This document shows, piece by piece, positions 35,426 through 44,688 of a stretch of 64,000 nucleotides of DNA (its first letter is position 1; each line of letters begins with the position of its first letter). The DNA is from Tenacibaculum sp. 190524A02b (GTDB lineage: Bacteria > Bacteroidota > Bacteroidia > Flavobacteriales > Flavobacteriaceae). The stretch covers positions 1,039,501 through 1,103,500 of the forward strand of contig NZ_OZ038525.1 in the NCBI RefSeq assembly GCF_964036645.1. Reading direction: 5' to 3'. The notes beneath the pieces were generated by a model that did no database searches, was not told the origin of the DNA, and saw only the letters and a list, made by a program, of their open reading frames with translations. Position numbers and translations under genes: made by a program.

Positions 35426-35450
35426 GATTACAATTACTTGTATAATTTTG
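35421..35450 (+). promoter_or_regulatory. Promoter of the DUF4856-imelysin locus
   Basis: TTG (35421-35423), 19 nt, then TAATTTTG (35443-35450): a full match to the Bacteroidota consensus, 35 nt before the ATG at 35485. Confidence 0.75.
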
Positions 35451-35484
35451 CCATTGAATTTTATTAAAATTAAATCTAAATAAA

Positions 35485-36666
35485 ATGAAGAAGGTTATAT
35501 TATCGATGTTAGCAGTATCCGCAATGGTATTTACATCATGTTCTGATGATAATAACGATCCAGGACCAACAAAACAAGAAGTTGTAGCACCAGCAACGTA
35601 CGACTTTAGTGACGTTAAAGGAAATTCTAATGTGAGTTTTTCAGGGCAAGTAGCTCGTTTAAAAATGATTAACGAGTTAAAATCTGTTTTAGGGAAAAAT
35701 ACTAAAACTGAAGCTCAATTAGTTGAAATGTTTACAAATGGAACTGGTTTTCCAGATGAATTAGGAGTTAACGATTCAGGTAAAAAATTAAGAGAAACAG
35801 TTGCAGCAGCTACAAACTCTAATACTTCTTCTGTTGAAGAAGACGCTTTAAGAGTAAAAATTGATGGATGGTTAAAAGATCATGCTACAACTTTATATGC
35901 TAACTGGGATAAAGATGCTTCTGCTGGTATTGCAGGAAAAGTAGTTACAGGTTCAAGAACTGCCTATGTAAATGCTAAAGGTGTTGAATATAACCAAGCT
36001 TTTGCTAAAACATTAATAGGGTCTGTGATTGTAGATCAGGTAGTTAATAAATATGTATCACAAAAATATCTTGAGGATAACAAAGCTGGACATGAAGCAG
36101 GGACACCGTATAAAAATGATGATACTAAAAATTATACCGCTTTACAACATGGTTGGGATGAAGCTTATGGATATGTTTTTGGATTAGAAACTGATACTAA
36201 ATCACCTTCTAGAGAAGGAGGTTCTTTATTAAATAAATATTTAAAGAAAGTAGAAGGAGGTAAAAAGTTTAAAGGTATTTTTGATGAAGTATACAATGCT
36301 TTTAAATTAGGTAGAGCAGCAATAGATGCTAAAGATTATGAGTTAGTTAATAAACAAGCTGAGATAATTAGAACAGAAATTTCTAAAGTTGTTGGGGTAA
36401 TGGCTGTTTATTATTTACAAAAAGGTAAAGGTACTAGAGACGCTAATAAATTACATTCTTTATCGGAAGGATATGGTTTTGTAAAGTCATTACGTTTTGT
36501 TCATATTAATGGAAAACAAGTAGAAGAAAATCAAATTAAAGCATCAATAGAAGCTTTAGAAGCTGATAATGGATTATGGTCTGTAACTGATGATAAGCTA
36601 CAAGAAATAGCTGATAGGTTAGCTAGATATTTTGGTTTCACAGCCGCTGATGCACTTAGTTTATAA
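35485..36666 (+). CDS. DUF4856 domain lipoprotein
   Basis: A 393-residue lipoprotein (VFTSCSDDNND, Cys near residue 19). The body matches DUF4856, with the opening YDFSDVKGNSNVSFSGQVAR and helical repeats such as LQHGWDEAYGYVFGL. DUF4856 proteins are found beside imelysin and TonB receptor genes in Bacteroidota, where an iron-related role is assumed. That is exactly the context here. It is the first gene of the locus and has a consensus promoter. A terminator-like hairpin separates it from the imelysin gene, which may set their ratio. Confidence 0.9.
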   Translation: MKKVILSMLAVSAMVFTSCSDDNNDPGPTKQEVVAPATYDFSDVKGNSNVSFSGQVARLKMINELKSVLGKNTKTEAQLVEMFTNGTGFPDELGVNDSGKKLRETVAAATNSNTSSVEEDALRVKIDGWLKDHATTLYANWDKDASAGIAGKVVTGSRTAYVNAKGVEYNQAFAKTLIGSVIVDQVVNKYVSQKYLEDNKAGHEAGTPYKNDDTKNYTALQHGWDEAYGYVFGLETDTKSPSREGGSLLNKYLKKVEGGKKFKGIFDEVYNAFKLGRAAIDAKDYELVNKQAEIIRTEISKVVGVMAVYYLQKGKGTRDANKLHSLSEGYGFVKSLRFVHINGKQVEENQIKASIEALEADNGLWSVTDDKLQEIADRLARYFGFTAADALSL

Positions 36667-36682
36667 AATCAATTTTTAGATG

Positions 36683-36702
36683 TTGACAAACAATTTTGTT
36701 AA
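36683..36702 (+). promoter_or_regulatory. Inverted repeat upstream of the imelysin gene
   Basis: Arms TTGACAAA and TTTGTTAA around a 4-nt centre, 7 of 8 positions matched. It may be an operator. It lies before the hairpin at 36721. Confidence 0.3.
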
Positions 36703-36720
36703 TATTATTTAGAATAAATT

Positions 36721-36753
36721 AAAAATAGCTATGTCTTTACATAGCTATTTTTT
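36721..36753 (+). terminator. Terminator or attenuator between DUF4856 and imelysin genes
   Basis: Arms AAAATAGCTATGT and ACATAGCTATTTT form a 13-bp stem with a 4-nt loop, followed by a T-run. It sits inside a locus that otherwise looks like one operon. Confidence 0.7.
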
Positions 36754-36760
36754 ACTTTTG
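36753..36760 (+). promoter_or_regulatory. Candidate -7 box for the imelysin gene
   Basis: TACTTTTG matches TAnnTTTG directly at the end of the upstream T-run, 30 nt before the ATG at 36791. No clear -33 TTG. Confidence 0.45.
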
Positions 36761-36790
36761 TCAACGTTTTCAAAAGAAAAGCAATTAATT

Positions 36791-37900
36791 ATGAAAAAAA
36801 TATTCTTTTTTAGTTTTCTTTTTGTGTTATTGAGCTGTGGTGGCTCTGACTCAAATGGAGGAGGAGAGACAGGAGAAGGGAATCCTGATAGTTTTAACAG
36901 AAAGGAAATGTTAGCCTTTTGGGCAGATCAAATAATTATTCCTGCGTATACTGATTTTAATAGTAAAACAAATGAGTTAAATAACTCAGTACAAGATTTT
37001 ACGAAAACTCCAACTCAAAGTAACTTAACAAATACAAGAAGTGCATGGCAAGCTGCTTATGTTTCTTGGCAAAAAGTAGCTTTATTTCAAGTAGGTAAAG
37101 CGCAGCAGTTAAATATGGTTGGTAATATAAATACGATTCCAACTGATGTAGATAAGATTAAATCTTATGCTGAATCTGAATCGTACAATTTAGAATCTCC
37201 TAACTTAACAGCAGTACAAGGTTTACCTGCCTTAGATTATTTACTAAATGGATTAGGTACTGATCAAGAAACTATTGATTTTTATACTACAGCTACAGAT
37301 GCAGCAAAGTTTAAAAATTATTTAAAAGACATTACTGAAAGGTTAAATAAGTTAACTAAAATGGTTTATGATGACTGGAAAGGTGCTTATAGAAATGAGT
37401 TTGTAAATAATGACGGGTATACAATTACTAGTAGTGTAGATAAGTTAGTAAACTTCTATGTAGTAGATTTTTATGAAAAACAATTTAGAGACCCTAAAAT
37501 AGGTATACCAGCAGGTACCAAAACAGGGATAGCTGTACCAGAAAAAGTAGAAGCTTTCTATAAAAAAGATATTTCTAAGTTATTATATACAACTAGTTTA
37601 ACTGCTATTAAAAATTTCTTCCAAGGAGTTTCATATTCTGGTAGTAAAGGAACTAGTTTACAACAATATTTAGAGTTTTTAAAACGTAAAGATTTAGCTG
37701 ATGTTATAAACACTAAGTTCAATGCGTTAGAACAAATGTCAGATAAACTAAAAGATAATTTTCATGGCCAAATTCAAACAGAAAAAGTGGTGTTTTTAAA
37801 TACTTATGATGCAATACAAGCAATATTAAAAAGCTTTAAGCCAGATATGATGAGTGCTATGAGTGTGATGAACACTTCTACGGATACTGATAATGACTAA
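36791..37900 (+). CDS. Imelysin family lipoprotein
   Basis: A 369-residue lipoprotein (LLSCGGSDSNGGG, Cys at about residue 16) of the imelysin family. The N-terminal MLAFWADQIIIPAYTDFN and the GLPALDYLL motif, the family's signature GxHxxE-like segment in variant form, identify it. Imelysins are surface or periplasmic proteins tied to iron uptake, and despite the peptidase name most lack protease activity. The start is placed at the ATG at 36791, because the longer frame adds residues before the signal peptide. It overlaps the HTTM gene by 8 nt. Confidence 0.9.
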   Translation: MKKIFFFSFLFVLLSCGGSDSNGGGETGEGNPDSFNRKEMLAFWADQIIIPAYTDFNSKTNELNNSVQDFTKTPTQSNLTNTRSAWQAAYVSWQKVALFQVGKAQQLNMVGNINTIPTDVDKIKSYAESESYNLESPNLTAVQGLPALDYLLNGLGTDQETIDFYTTATDAAKFKNYLKDITERLNKLTKMVYDDWKGAYRNEFVNNDGYTITSSVDKLVNFYVVDFYEKQFRDPKIGIPAGTKTGIAVPEKVEAFYKKDISKLLYTTSLTAIKNFFQGVSYSGSKGTSLQQYLEFLKRKDLADVINTKFNALEQMSDKLKDNFHGQIQTEKVVFLNTYDAIQAILKSFKPDMMSAMSVMNTSTDTDND

Positions 37901-39263
37901 AATTAGTATTCAAAAATACTTACAAAAAAATACGGATTCAGCTCCATTAGCTGTATTCCGTATTTTTTTTGGTTTATTAATGTTTATAAGTTTATTGCGG
38001 TTTTGGAGCAAAGGTTGGATTGAAGATTTATACATTAAACCAAAATTTTTCTTTTCTTTTTATGGTTTTGAATGGGTTAAACCTATAGGAGAATATACAT
38101 ACTTGCTATTTATAATATGTATAATAGCTTCTATTTGTATAACCATAGGGTATAAGTATCGCTTAGCTATTATTTCATTTTTTTTGTGTTTTACCTATAT
38201 AGAATTAATGGATAAAACACACTATCTAAATCATTACTACTTTGTATGTATCATTAGTTTTCTTTTAACACTGTTGCCAGCCAATGCGTATTTTTCTTTA
38301 GATGCCAAATTAGATAAAAAAAAAGCTTTTCAAGAAATACCACGATGGACTATTGATAGTATTAAATTAATGCTATGTATTGTTTATTTTTATGCAGGTT
38401 TAGCTAAATTAAATTCAGATTGGTTATTGAGAGCTTCACCGCTTAATATATGGTTACCAATAAGAAATACAATTCCAATAATAGGAGAATTCATGCCTAA
38501 AACATGGTTTCACTTTGCCATGAGTTGGTCAGGAGCTATATATGACTTGACTATCCCTTTTCTTTTGATTTTTAAGCGAACACGAAAAATTGGATTCATT
38601 TTAGTAGTAGTATTTCACATATTTACAAGAATATTATTTTCTATAGGAATGTTCCCTTATATAATGATTGTAGCAACAATTATCTTTTTTGATAAGAAAG
38701 TACATCATAAAATTTTAGAGGTAATTTCTTCGTTATTTAAAATATCAAAAGAATGTTTTGATACTAATAAGGCATATATAAGTTCCAGAACTCAAAAAAT
38801 AACTATTATTGCACTCGCAATATTTTTTACGATTCAATTACTTTTTCCTTTTCGATATTTACTATATCCAGGAGAACTTTTTTGGACTGAAGAAGGTTAT
38901 CGTTTTTCTTGGAGAGTAATGTTAATTGAAAAAGCCGGATATGCCGAATTTAAAGTGATTGATAAAGAAACAAAGCAACATATATATATAGATAATCAAG
39001 ATTATTTGACCAAAATACAAGAGAAGCAAATGAGTTTTCAACCTGATTTTATATTAGAATATGCTCACTATTTGGGGGATACTTTTAAAAAAAAGGGAAT
39101 GAAATCGCCACAAGTTTTTGTAGATAGTCATGTAACATTAAATGGAAGGTTAAGTACTCGTTTTATAGAGCCTACCATAGATTTATATCAACAAAAAGAT
39201 AGTTTTAAACATAAAAATTGGATTATACCTTTTAATCATGAAATTAAAATTAAAGGATTATAG
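37893..39263 (+). CDS. HTTM-domain membrane protein (VKG carboxylase-like)
   Basis: A 456-residue inner-membrane protein of the HTTM family, related to vitamin K-dependent gamma-carboxylase. Several membrane helices can be traced, for example LAVFRIFFGLLMFISLLRFW, YLLFIICIIASICITIGY and ILVVVFHIFTRILFS. The family stretch MDKTHYLNHYYFVCIISFLL, conserved in HTTM proteins, is intact, followed by the GLAKLNSDWL motif. The C-terminal part is extracytoplasmic and holds LLYPGELFWTEEGYRFSWRV. It is coupled by short overlaps to both imelysin (8 nt) and the TonB receptor (26 nt), so it should act in the same process; its reaction is unknown. Confidence 0.9.
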   Translation: MTKISIQKYLQKNTDSAPLAVFRIFFGLLMFISLLRFWSKGWIEDLYIKPKFFFSFYGFEWVKPIGEYTYLLFIICIIASICITIGYKYRLAIISFFLCFTYIELMDKTHYLNHYYFVCIISFLLTLLPANAYFSLDAKLDKKKAFQEIPRWTIDSIKLMLCIVYFYAGLAKLNSDWLLRASPLNIWLPIRNTIPIIGEFMPKTWFHFAMSWSGAIYDLTIPFLLIFKRTRKIGFILVVVFHIFTRILFSIGMFPYIMIVATIIFFDKKVHHKILEVISSLFKISKECFDTNKAYISSRTQKITIIALAIFFTIQLLFPFRYLLYPGELFWTEEGYRFSWRVMLIEKAGYAEFKVIDKETKQHIYIDNQDYLTKIQEKQMSFQPDFILEYAHYLGDTFKKKGMKSPQVFVDSHVTLNGRLSTRFIEPTIDLYQQKDSFKHKNWIIPFNHEIKIKGL

Positions 39264-41712
39264 TATTATTTTCATTTTACTTTTCACTATAGCTAGTTCG
39301 AGCTATAGTCAATACAAAATTTTTGGTAAAATAACTGATAATGAAGGAAAAGCTATTAGTAATGTAGAAGTTTACGTTGACGGAAATGGAAAAACAACTA
39401 TTTCAGATAAATTAGGAGAATACGAAATAACTAATCTTTCAAAAGGGAAACATGAATTACTTTTCTTTTCATTTAATTATGAAATTTCAGAGAAAGTAAT
39501 TGATCTAAGTAAAGCAAATACAAAGTTAAATATAACTTTAGAGAGGTTAGATGAACAGTTGTCTGAGGTTTTAATAAACCAACGTAAAAGAAAAATATTT
39601 AGCATGAAAAGTTTAAAACCAGTTGAAGGAACAGCTATTTATGCAGGTAAAAAGACAGAAGTAGTCCTTATAGGAGAAACAGTAGGAAATAGAGCAGCAA
39701 ATAATGCACGCCAAATATATAGTCAAGTAGTTGGTTTGAATATTTATGAAAATGATGATGCGGGGTTACAATTAAATATTGGAGGAAGAGGATTAGATCC
39801 AAATAGGACATCAAATTTTAATACAAGGCAAAACGGTTATGATATTAGCGCAGATGTATTAGGGTATCCAGAAAGTTATTATACACCTCCTGCAGATGCT
39901 CTTGAAGAAATTCAGGTAATTAGAGGAGCTGCATCATTACAATATGGAACTCAGTTTGGAGGTTTATTAAATTTTAAGTTTAATAAACCTAATAAAGATA
40001 AGGAGTTCGAGTTAATTACAAGGCAATCTATTGGTTCTTATGGATTATTTAATTCATTCAATAGTGTAAGTGGTACTGTTGATAAAACGGGGTATTATGG
40101 GTACGCAAATTATAAAAGAGGAGACGGATTTAGACCCAATTCAAACTTTGAATCAATTAATATCTACGCGCATGCTGAACATCATTTTACAAACAAAACC
40201 TCTTTAACAGTAGAGGCTACTTATTTAAATTATTTAGCAAAACAAGCGGGAGGTTTAACAGATACTATGTTTAAAGAAGATCCTTTACAAAGTAATAGAG
40301 ATAGAAACTGGTTTAGAGTAAACTGGAATTTATGGGCTTTAAAATTTAAACATAGTTTTACAGAAGATTCTAAAATGAGTATTAATCTGTTTGGATTAGA
40401 TGCTTCAAGAAAAGCATTAGGCTATAGAACAGTGCCAATTACGAGTCCGGATGTTTTTGAAAATGGGCAATATGTATATAATAGAGATCTAATTTCTGGA
40501 ACTTATAAAAATTGGGGAGCTGAAGCACGATTTTTATCAAAATATGATATTGGAAATCAGTCAAATCCATTTTTAATAGGATTCAAATATTATCAAGCTA
40601 ATAATTCAGAACAACAAGGAGCTGGAGCAGATGGAGTAGAAGCAGACTTTACATTTAAAGATAATGAGTATCCAACTTATGATAATAAATCAAATTTTAA
40701 GTTCCCTAATTTGAATTTAGCTTTATTTGGAGAGCAGATATTTAATATTACAGATCATTTTTCTATAACACCAGGGTTTAGATTTGAATATATTAAAACT
40801 GAAGGTAGTGGTACCTACAGAACTATTTTAAGAGATGGAGCAGGAAATCCATTACCAGGTGGAATTTTCAATTATGAAGATAATAGACAAAAAGAAAGAA
40901 AATTTGTTTTATTAGGAGTAGGAATGAGTTATAAACCAATAAAAGAAGTTGAACTGTATGCTAATGCTTCTCAAAACTATCGTTCAGTTACTTTTAATGA
41001 TATTCGTACTGTAAGTCCAACATTTGTAGTAGATGAAAATATTGATGATGAAAAAGGAGGAACAGCAGATATTGGAATTAGAGGAAAATTAAAAGATTAT
41101 ATAATTTATGATGTAAGTGGTTTTGCTTTATTCTACAACCAACGAATTGGAGTTTTTTGGGTAACAGAAGGTCCTAATAAAGGAGACCGATTAAGAACCA
41201 ATACAGGAGATGCTTTTATTTACGGGTTGGAAAGTTTTGTAGATGTAAATTTGGCTAATGTTTTTAATGTACCTTCTAAAAACTACATTCTAAATTCTTT
41301 TATTAATTTGGCTGTAACAGAATCTGAGTATACTAAATCTAAAGAAAAGTCAGCGTTAGGAAATCAAGTAGAGTTTATTCCTCAAATTAACTTAAAAACA
41401 GGGCTTAAATTTGGATATAAAAACTTTTTAGGAAGCCTTCAGTATACTTATTTATCAAAACAATATACAGATGCTACACATGCAGAAGTTGATGCTTCAC
41501 ATCCAAGTTATGGTACTATAGGACCAATTCCAGCTTATTCAATTATGGACGCTTCTTTTTCATATTCTTATAAAAAATGGAAATTTGAAACAGGTGTAAA
41601 TAATTTATTAAATGAAAGTTATTTTACTAGAAGAGCAACAGGATACCCAGGTCCAGGAATCATACCTTCATCACCTAGAAGTTATTATTTTACATTGCAG
41701 TTTAAAATTTAG
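39238..41712 (+). CDS. TonB-dependent outer-membrane receptor (FecA-like)
   Basis: An 824-residue receptor. After the signal peptide comes a carboxypeptidase-regulatory-like domain (KIFGKITDNEGKAISNVEVY). Next is the plug, with IQVIRGAASLQYGTQFGG, and then the 22-stranded barrel ending in SPRSYYFTLQFKI. The plug motif NIGGRGLDPNRTSNFNTRQNG is of the FecA type, so a ferric chelate is the likely ligand. The gene overlaps the HTTM gene by 26 nt and closes the DUF4856-imelysin-HTTM-receptor locus. Iron regulation is inferred from the gene content, not shown. Confidence 0.94.
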   Translation: MKLKLKDYSIIFILLFTIASSSYSQYKIFGKITDNEGKAISNVEVYVDGNGKTTISDKLGEYEITNLSKGKHELLFFSFNYEISEKVIDLSKANTKLNITLERLDEQLSEVLINQRKRKIFSMKSLKPVEGTAIYAGKKTEVVLIGETVGNRAANNARQIYSQVVGLNIYENDDAGLQLNIGGRGLDPNRTSNFNTRQNGYDISADVLGYPESYYTPPADALEEIQVIRGAASLQYGTQFGGLLNFKFNKPNKDKEFELITRQSIGSYGLFNSFNSVSGTVDKTGYYGYANYKRGDGFRPNSNFESINIYAHAEHHFTNKTSLTVEATYLNYLAKQAGGLTDTMFKEDPLQSNRDRNWFRVNWNLWALKFKHSFTEDSKMSINLFGLDASRKALGYRTVPITSPDVFENGQYVYNRDLISGTYKNWGAEARFLSKYDIGNQSNPFLIGFKYYQANNSEQQGAGADGVEADFTFKDNEYPTYDNKSNFKFPNLNLALFGEQIFNITDHFSITPGFRFEYIKTEGSGTYRTILRDGAGNPLPGGIFNYEDNRQKERKFVLLGVGMSYKPIKEVELYANASQNYRSVTFNDIRTVSPTFVVDENIDDEKGGTADIGIRGKLKDYIIYDVSGFALFYNQRIGVFWVTEGPNKGDRLRTNTGDAFIYGLESFVDVNLANVFNVPSKNYILNSFINLAVTESEYTKSKEKSALGNQVEFIPQINLKTGLKFGYKNFLGSLQYTYLSKQYTDATHAEVDASHPSYGTIGPIPAYSIMDASFSYSYKKWKFETGVNNLLNESYFTRRATGYPGPGIIPSSPRSYYFTLQFKI

Positions 41713-41794
41713 AAGAGTTTTAAATAAAAGCTATTTTAAATACAGTTTTTAGCTTACTGATTTTATAAGTATCTTTATACCAAACAAAATCGGT

Positions 41795-42514
41795 ATGTTA
41801 AAACCTATCAATTTAAAAGATGAATTAGTAAAAATTAGAGGTAGAGAGTTTACCAATACTAATGTTTTAAATTGGGTAGAAGAAGTTTTTAATGATTTAG
41901 ATAATCAGTATCAAAATATAAAAAATAGATTAGAGAAAAATTCACAAGTAATCAATAATGAGCTTCTAAAACAAAAATTAGAAGTTGACTCCATTTTTCA
42001 TATTAATCAAATACAAAAAATCTGTATTGATTATCGTTTACGATTTTTAGATACTCATTTATTTAAAGGCGAATTTCCTATTGAAGCAATTACAAAAATA
42101 AGACAGCTGGAAAAAGACCATCAAATAACATTAAAAGGATTTAAAATAATTGCTCCTTCTAAATTATTTAAATTAAAAAAAGCAGATGATCCATTATTAT
42201 TTGTACCTATAAGAAATGACTATTATTACTTAATACATCAATGGGGAAAAGACTTACATCCATTGAGAAAGTTAAAATACTGGTCAGTTAAAAATATTGA
42301 AAATTTAGCATTAACACTATTTATAATTAGTAGCATATTAACGTTAATTACCTATCCTATTTTTTTTAGAGATAAAGCAACCTTTGTTTATATTCTATTA
42401 CTTTTTATGTTTTACTTAAAAGGAGCAATAGGTTGGGCATTGTTTTACGGAATTTCATCAGGTAAAAACTTTAGTAAGTACGCCTGGAATAGTAAATACG
42501 ATAAAATTTCATAA
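41795..42514 (+). CDS. Hypothetical protein with two membrane helices
   Basis: A 239-residue protein. The first 160 residues are soluble, helical and charged. They are followed by two hydrophobic segments, LALTLFIISSILTLITYPIFF and FVYILLLFMFYLKGAIGWALF, with a short tail. No signal peptide and no known domain. It lies alone between the TonB receptor and guaB and appears to have its own unit, though no clear promoter was found. Function unknown. Confidence 0.65.
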   Translation: MLKPINLKDELVKIRGREFTNTNVLNWVEEVFNDLDNQYQNIKNRLEKNSQVINNELLKQKLEVDSIFHINQIQKICIDYRLRFLDTHLFKGEFPIEAITKIRQLEKDHQITLKGFKIIAPSKLFKLKKADDPLLFVPIRNDYYYLIHQWGKDLHPLRKLKYWSVKNIENLALTLFIISSILTLITYPIFFRDKATFVYILLLFMFYLKGAIGWALFYGISSGKNFSKYAWNSKYDKIS

Positions 42515-42582
42515 CTCTATCTTTTCTCTAAAACTATAATTCCTTAACATAAGCTTAAACTATGTTATAAAAATAATTATAG

Positions 42583-42590
42583 TATATTTG
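42583..42590 (+). promoter_or_regulatory. Candidate -7 box for guaB
   Basis: TATATTTG matches TAnnTTTG, 60 nt before the ATG at 42650. No -33 TTG recognised. The leader contains a short GCTCT/AGAGC hairpin at 42618-42633. Confidence 0.5.
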
Positions 42591-42649
42591 CACGTAATTA
42601 ATTTTTAACAACACACAGCTCTCTTAAAAGAGCAAAATTGATTACATAT

Positions 42650-44125
42650 ATGAACGCCCACCAATCAAAATTTGTAGGAGAAGGATTAACATATGATGAT
42701 GTACTGTTAGTTCCAGCCTATTCAGAAGTACTGCCAAGAGAAGTAAGTATTCAAACAAAATTTACTAGAAATATTACGATAAATGTGCCAATAGTATCAG
42801 CTGCAATGGATACTGTAACTGAATCTGCAATGGCTATTGCTATTGCTAGAGAAGGAGGTATTGGGGTTTTACATAAAAATATGACTATTGAGCAACAAGC
42901 TCAAGAAGTTAGAAAGGTTAAAAGAGCCGAAAGTGGTATGATAATAGATCCAATTACGTTACCACTTACTGCAATTGTATATGATGCAAAAGCAGCCATG
43001 AAAGAGCATAAAATTGGAGGAATTCCTGTGGTTGATGAGAATGATACGTTAGTAGGAATTGTAACCAATAGAGATTTACGTTTTGAAAAAGATAATCAAC
43101 GTCCTATTATAGAAGTAATGACTTCTGAAAAACTAATCACTGTAGCTGAAGGAACTTCATTGAAAGATGCTGAAGTTATCTTACAAAAGAATAAAATTGA
43201 AAAATTACCTGTTGTTACTGAAGATTACAAATTAGTAGGTTTAATAACCTTTAGAGATATTACTAAACTTACATTAAAACCTACGGCAAATAAAGATCAA
43301 TACGGTAGGCTAAGAGTCGCTGCTGCTTTAGGTGTTACTGCCGATGCTGTAGATAGAGCAGAGGCGTTAGTAAATGCAGGTGTAGATGCTGTTATTATAG
43401 ATACTGCACATGGACATACTCAAGGAGTAGTTACAGTTTTAAAAGAAGTAAAAAATAAATTTCCAGAATTAGAAGTAGTTGTAGGAAATATTGCCACGCC
43501 AGAAGCAGCTAAATTTTTAGTTGAAGCTGGTGCAGATGCTATAAAAGTTGGTATCGGTCCTGGTTCAATTTGTACAACAAGAGTGGTAGCTGGAGTAGGA
43601 TTTCCACAGTTTTCAGCAGTATTAGAAGTAGCTGCAGCAGTTAAAGGAACAGGTGTACCTGTAATAGCAGATGGAGGAATTCGTTATACAGGGGATATTC
43701 CAAAAGCTATTGCTGCTGGTGCCGATTGTGTAATGTTAGGGTCTTTACTAGCTGGTACAAAGGAATCACCTGGTGAAACTATTATATATGAAGGTAGGAA
43801 GTTTAAGTCATACCGAGGAATGGGATCAGTAGAAGCTATGAAAAAAGGTTCTAAAGATAGATACTTTCAAGATGTAGAAGATGATATTAAAAAACTAGTT
43901 CCTGAAGGAATTGTAGGTAGAGTACCTTATAAAGGCGAGTTATATGAAAGTATTCATCAATTTGTAGGAGGATTACGTGCTGGAATGGGATATTGTGGAG
44001 CAAAAGATATAGATACTTTAAAAAATACAGGAAAGTTTGTTAGAATTACATCTTCAGGTATTAATGAAAGCCATCCACATGATGTAGCCATTACAAAAGA
44101 GGCTCCAAACTATAGTAGGAGGTAA
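42650..44125 (+). CDS. guaB: IMP dehydrogenase
   Basis: Catalyses the NAD-dependent oxidation of IMP to XMP, the committed step of GMP synthesis. The 491-residue enzyme begins [20 protein letters not shown]. It has two CBS domains at about 95-205. The active-site loop [17 protein letters not shown] follows, with the catalytic Cys in SICTT. The flap region includes [10 protein letters not shown] and the KYFQ-like DRYFQD, and the C-terminus ends in the usual lysine-containing loop. I start at the ATG at 42650, which is the family start, not at the TTG at 42638. A strong terminator follows at 44153. Confidence 0.96.
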   Translation: MNAHQSKFVGEGLTYDDVLLVPAYSEVLPREVSIQTKFTRNITINVPIVSAAMDTVTESAMAIAIAREGGIGVLHKNMTIEQQAQEVRKVKRAESGMIIDPITLPLTAIVYDAKAAMKEHKIGGIPVVDENDTLVGIVTNRDLRFEKDNQRPIIEVMTSEKLITVAEGTSLKDAEVILQKNKIEKLPVVTEDYKLVGLITFRDITKLTLKPTANKDQYGRLRVAAALGVTADAVDRAEALVNAGVDAVIIDTAHGHTQGVVTVLKEVKNKFPELEVVVGNIATPEAAKFLVEAGADAIKVGIGPGSICTTRVVAGVGFPQFSAVLEVAAAVKGTGVPVIADGGIRYTGDIPKAIAAGADCVMLGSLLAGTKESPGETIIYEGRKFKSYRGMGSVEAMKKGSKDRYFQDVEDDIKKLVPEGIVGRVPYKGELYESIHQFVGGLRAGMGYCGAKDIDTLKNTGKFVRITSSGINESHPHDVAITKEAPNYSRR

Positions 44126-44152
44126 TTTATATTTATAAAGTTTTAAATATTA

Positions 44153-44189
44153 AAAAACAGACTAAGGGTTAACCCTTAGTCTGTTTTTA
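44153..44189 (+). terminator. Intrinsic terminator after guaB
   Basis: A 36-bp near-perfect palindrome, arms AAAAACAGACTAAGGGTT and AACCCTTAGTCTGTTTTT. A diverged copy of its core (ACTAAGGG/CCCTTAGT) recurs at 44516-44536, inside the duplicated unit. Confidence 0.85.
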
Positions 44190-44324
44190 TGTAAATGTAT
44201 AAAAAAATAAAAAGTTACATTTTGGCGTTGTAGTAATTATACCTATAAGCCCTTAGTTTTTTTTCAGGGGTATTGGGTATCTAAAAATATACGTTTTTTA
44301 ACATAATATATTCCTAAACTATTA

Positions 44325-44332
44325 TACATTTG
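44325..44332 (+). promoter_or_regulatory. Candidate promoter of small RNA copy 1
   Basis: TACATTTG (TAnnTTTG) lies 7 nt upstream of the first hairpin and is matched by TATATTTG in copy 2. No -33 TTG is evident, but the upstream tract TTTTTTAACATAA is shared by both copies. Confidence 0.55.
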
Positions 44333-44335
44333 TAA

Positions 44336-44412
44336 CAGATTTAGGAGACGTCCTAAATTCTTTTCTTTTTCATAGCAATTTTCCCGCTCAATTTTTTGAG
44401 TGGGTTTTTTTT
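44336..44412 (+). ncRNA. Putative small RNA, copy 1
   Basis: A predicted transcript of about 75 nt. Hairpin A has arms ATTTAGGA (44339-44346) and TCCTAAAT (44351-44358) with a GACG loop. A single-stranded linker TTCTTTTCTTTTTCAT spans 44358-44373. Terminator hairpin B has arms CCCGCTCAA (44383-44391) and TTGAGTGGG (44396-44404), followed by eight T. There is no open reading frame of note. I do not recognise an Rfam family. The linker is complementary to the common flavobacterial gene start ATGAAAAAG, which suggests base pairing with start codons of MKK-type secreted-protein mRNAs; this is inference. Confidence 0.6.
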
Positions 44413-44677
44413 ATATCTAAAGTTTACAAAAGCAACATATATTTTAGTTAATTAGAAGGGTTTTCCGCTGAAGCTATTAATAAATTTCCAAATAAATTAT
44501 AGTTAAATATTTTAAACTAAGGGATAACCCTTAGTCTTTAATGTGTTTATTGTTTGATTATTAGTTTTTTAAAAAACCATATATTCTTTTGAGTACGCAA
44601 AAACCCTAAGTATTGATTAAGGGGTTTTAGGTATATAAAAACATGTTTTTTTAACATAAAATACTTCTAAACTATTA

Positions 44678-44685
44678 TATATTTG
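44678..44685 (+). promoter_or_regulatory. Candidate promoter of small RNA copy 2
   Basis: TATATTTG, the exact positional counterpart of TACATTTG in copy 1. Confidence 0.55.
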
Positions 44686-44688
44686 TAA

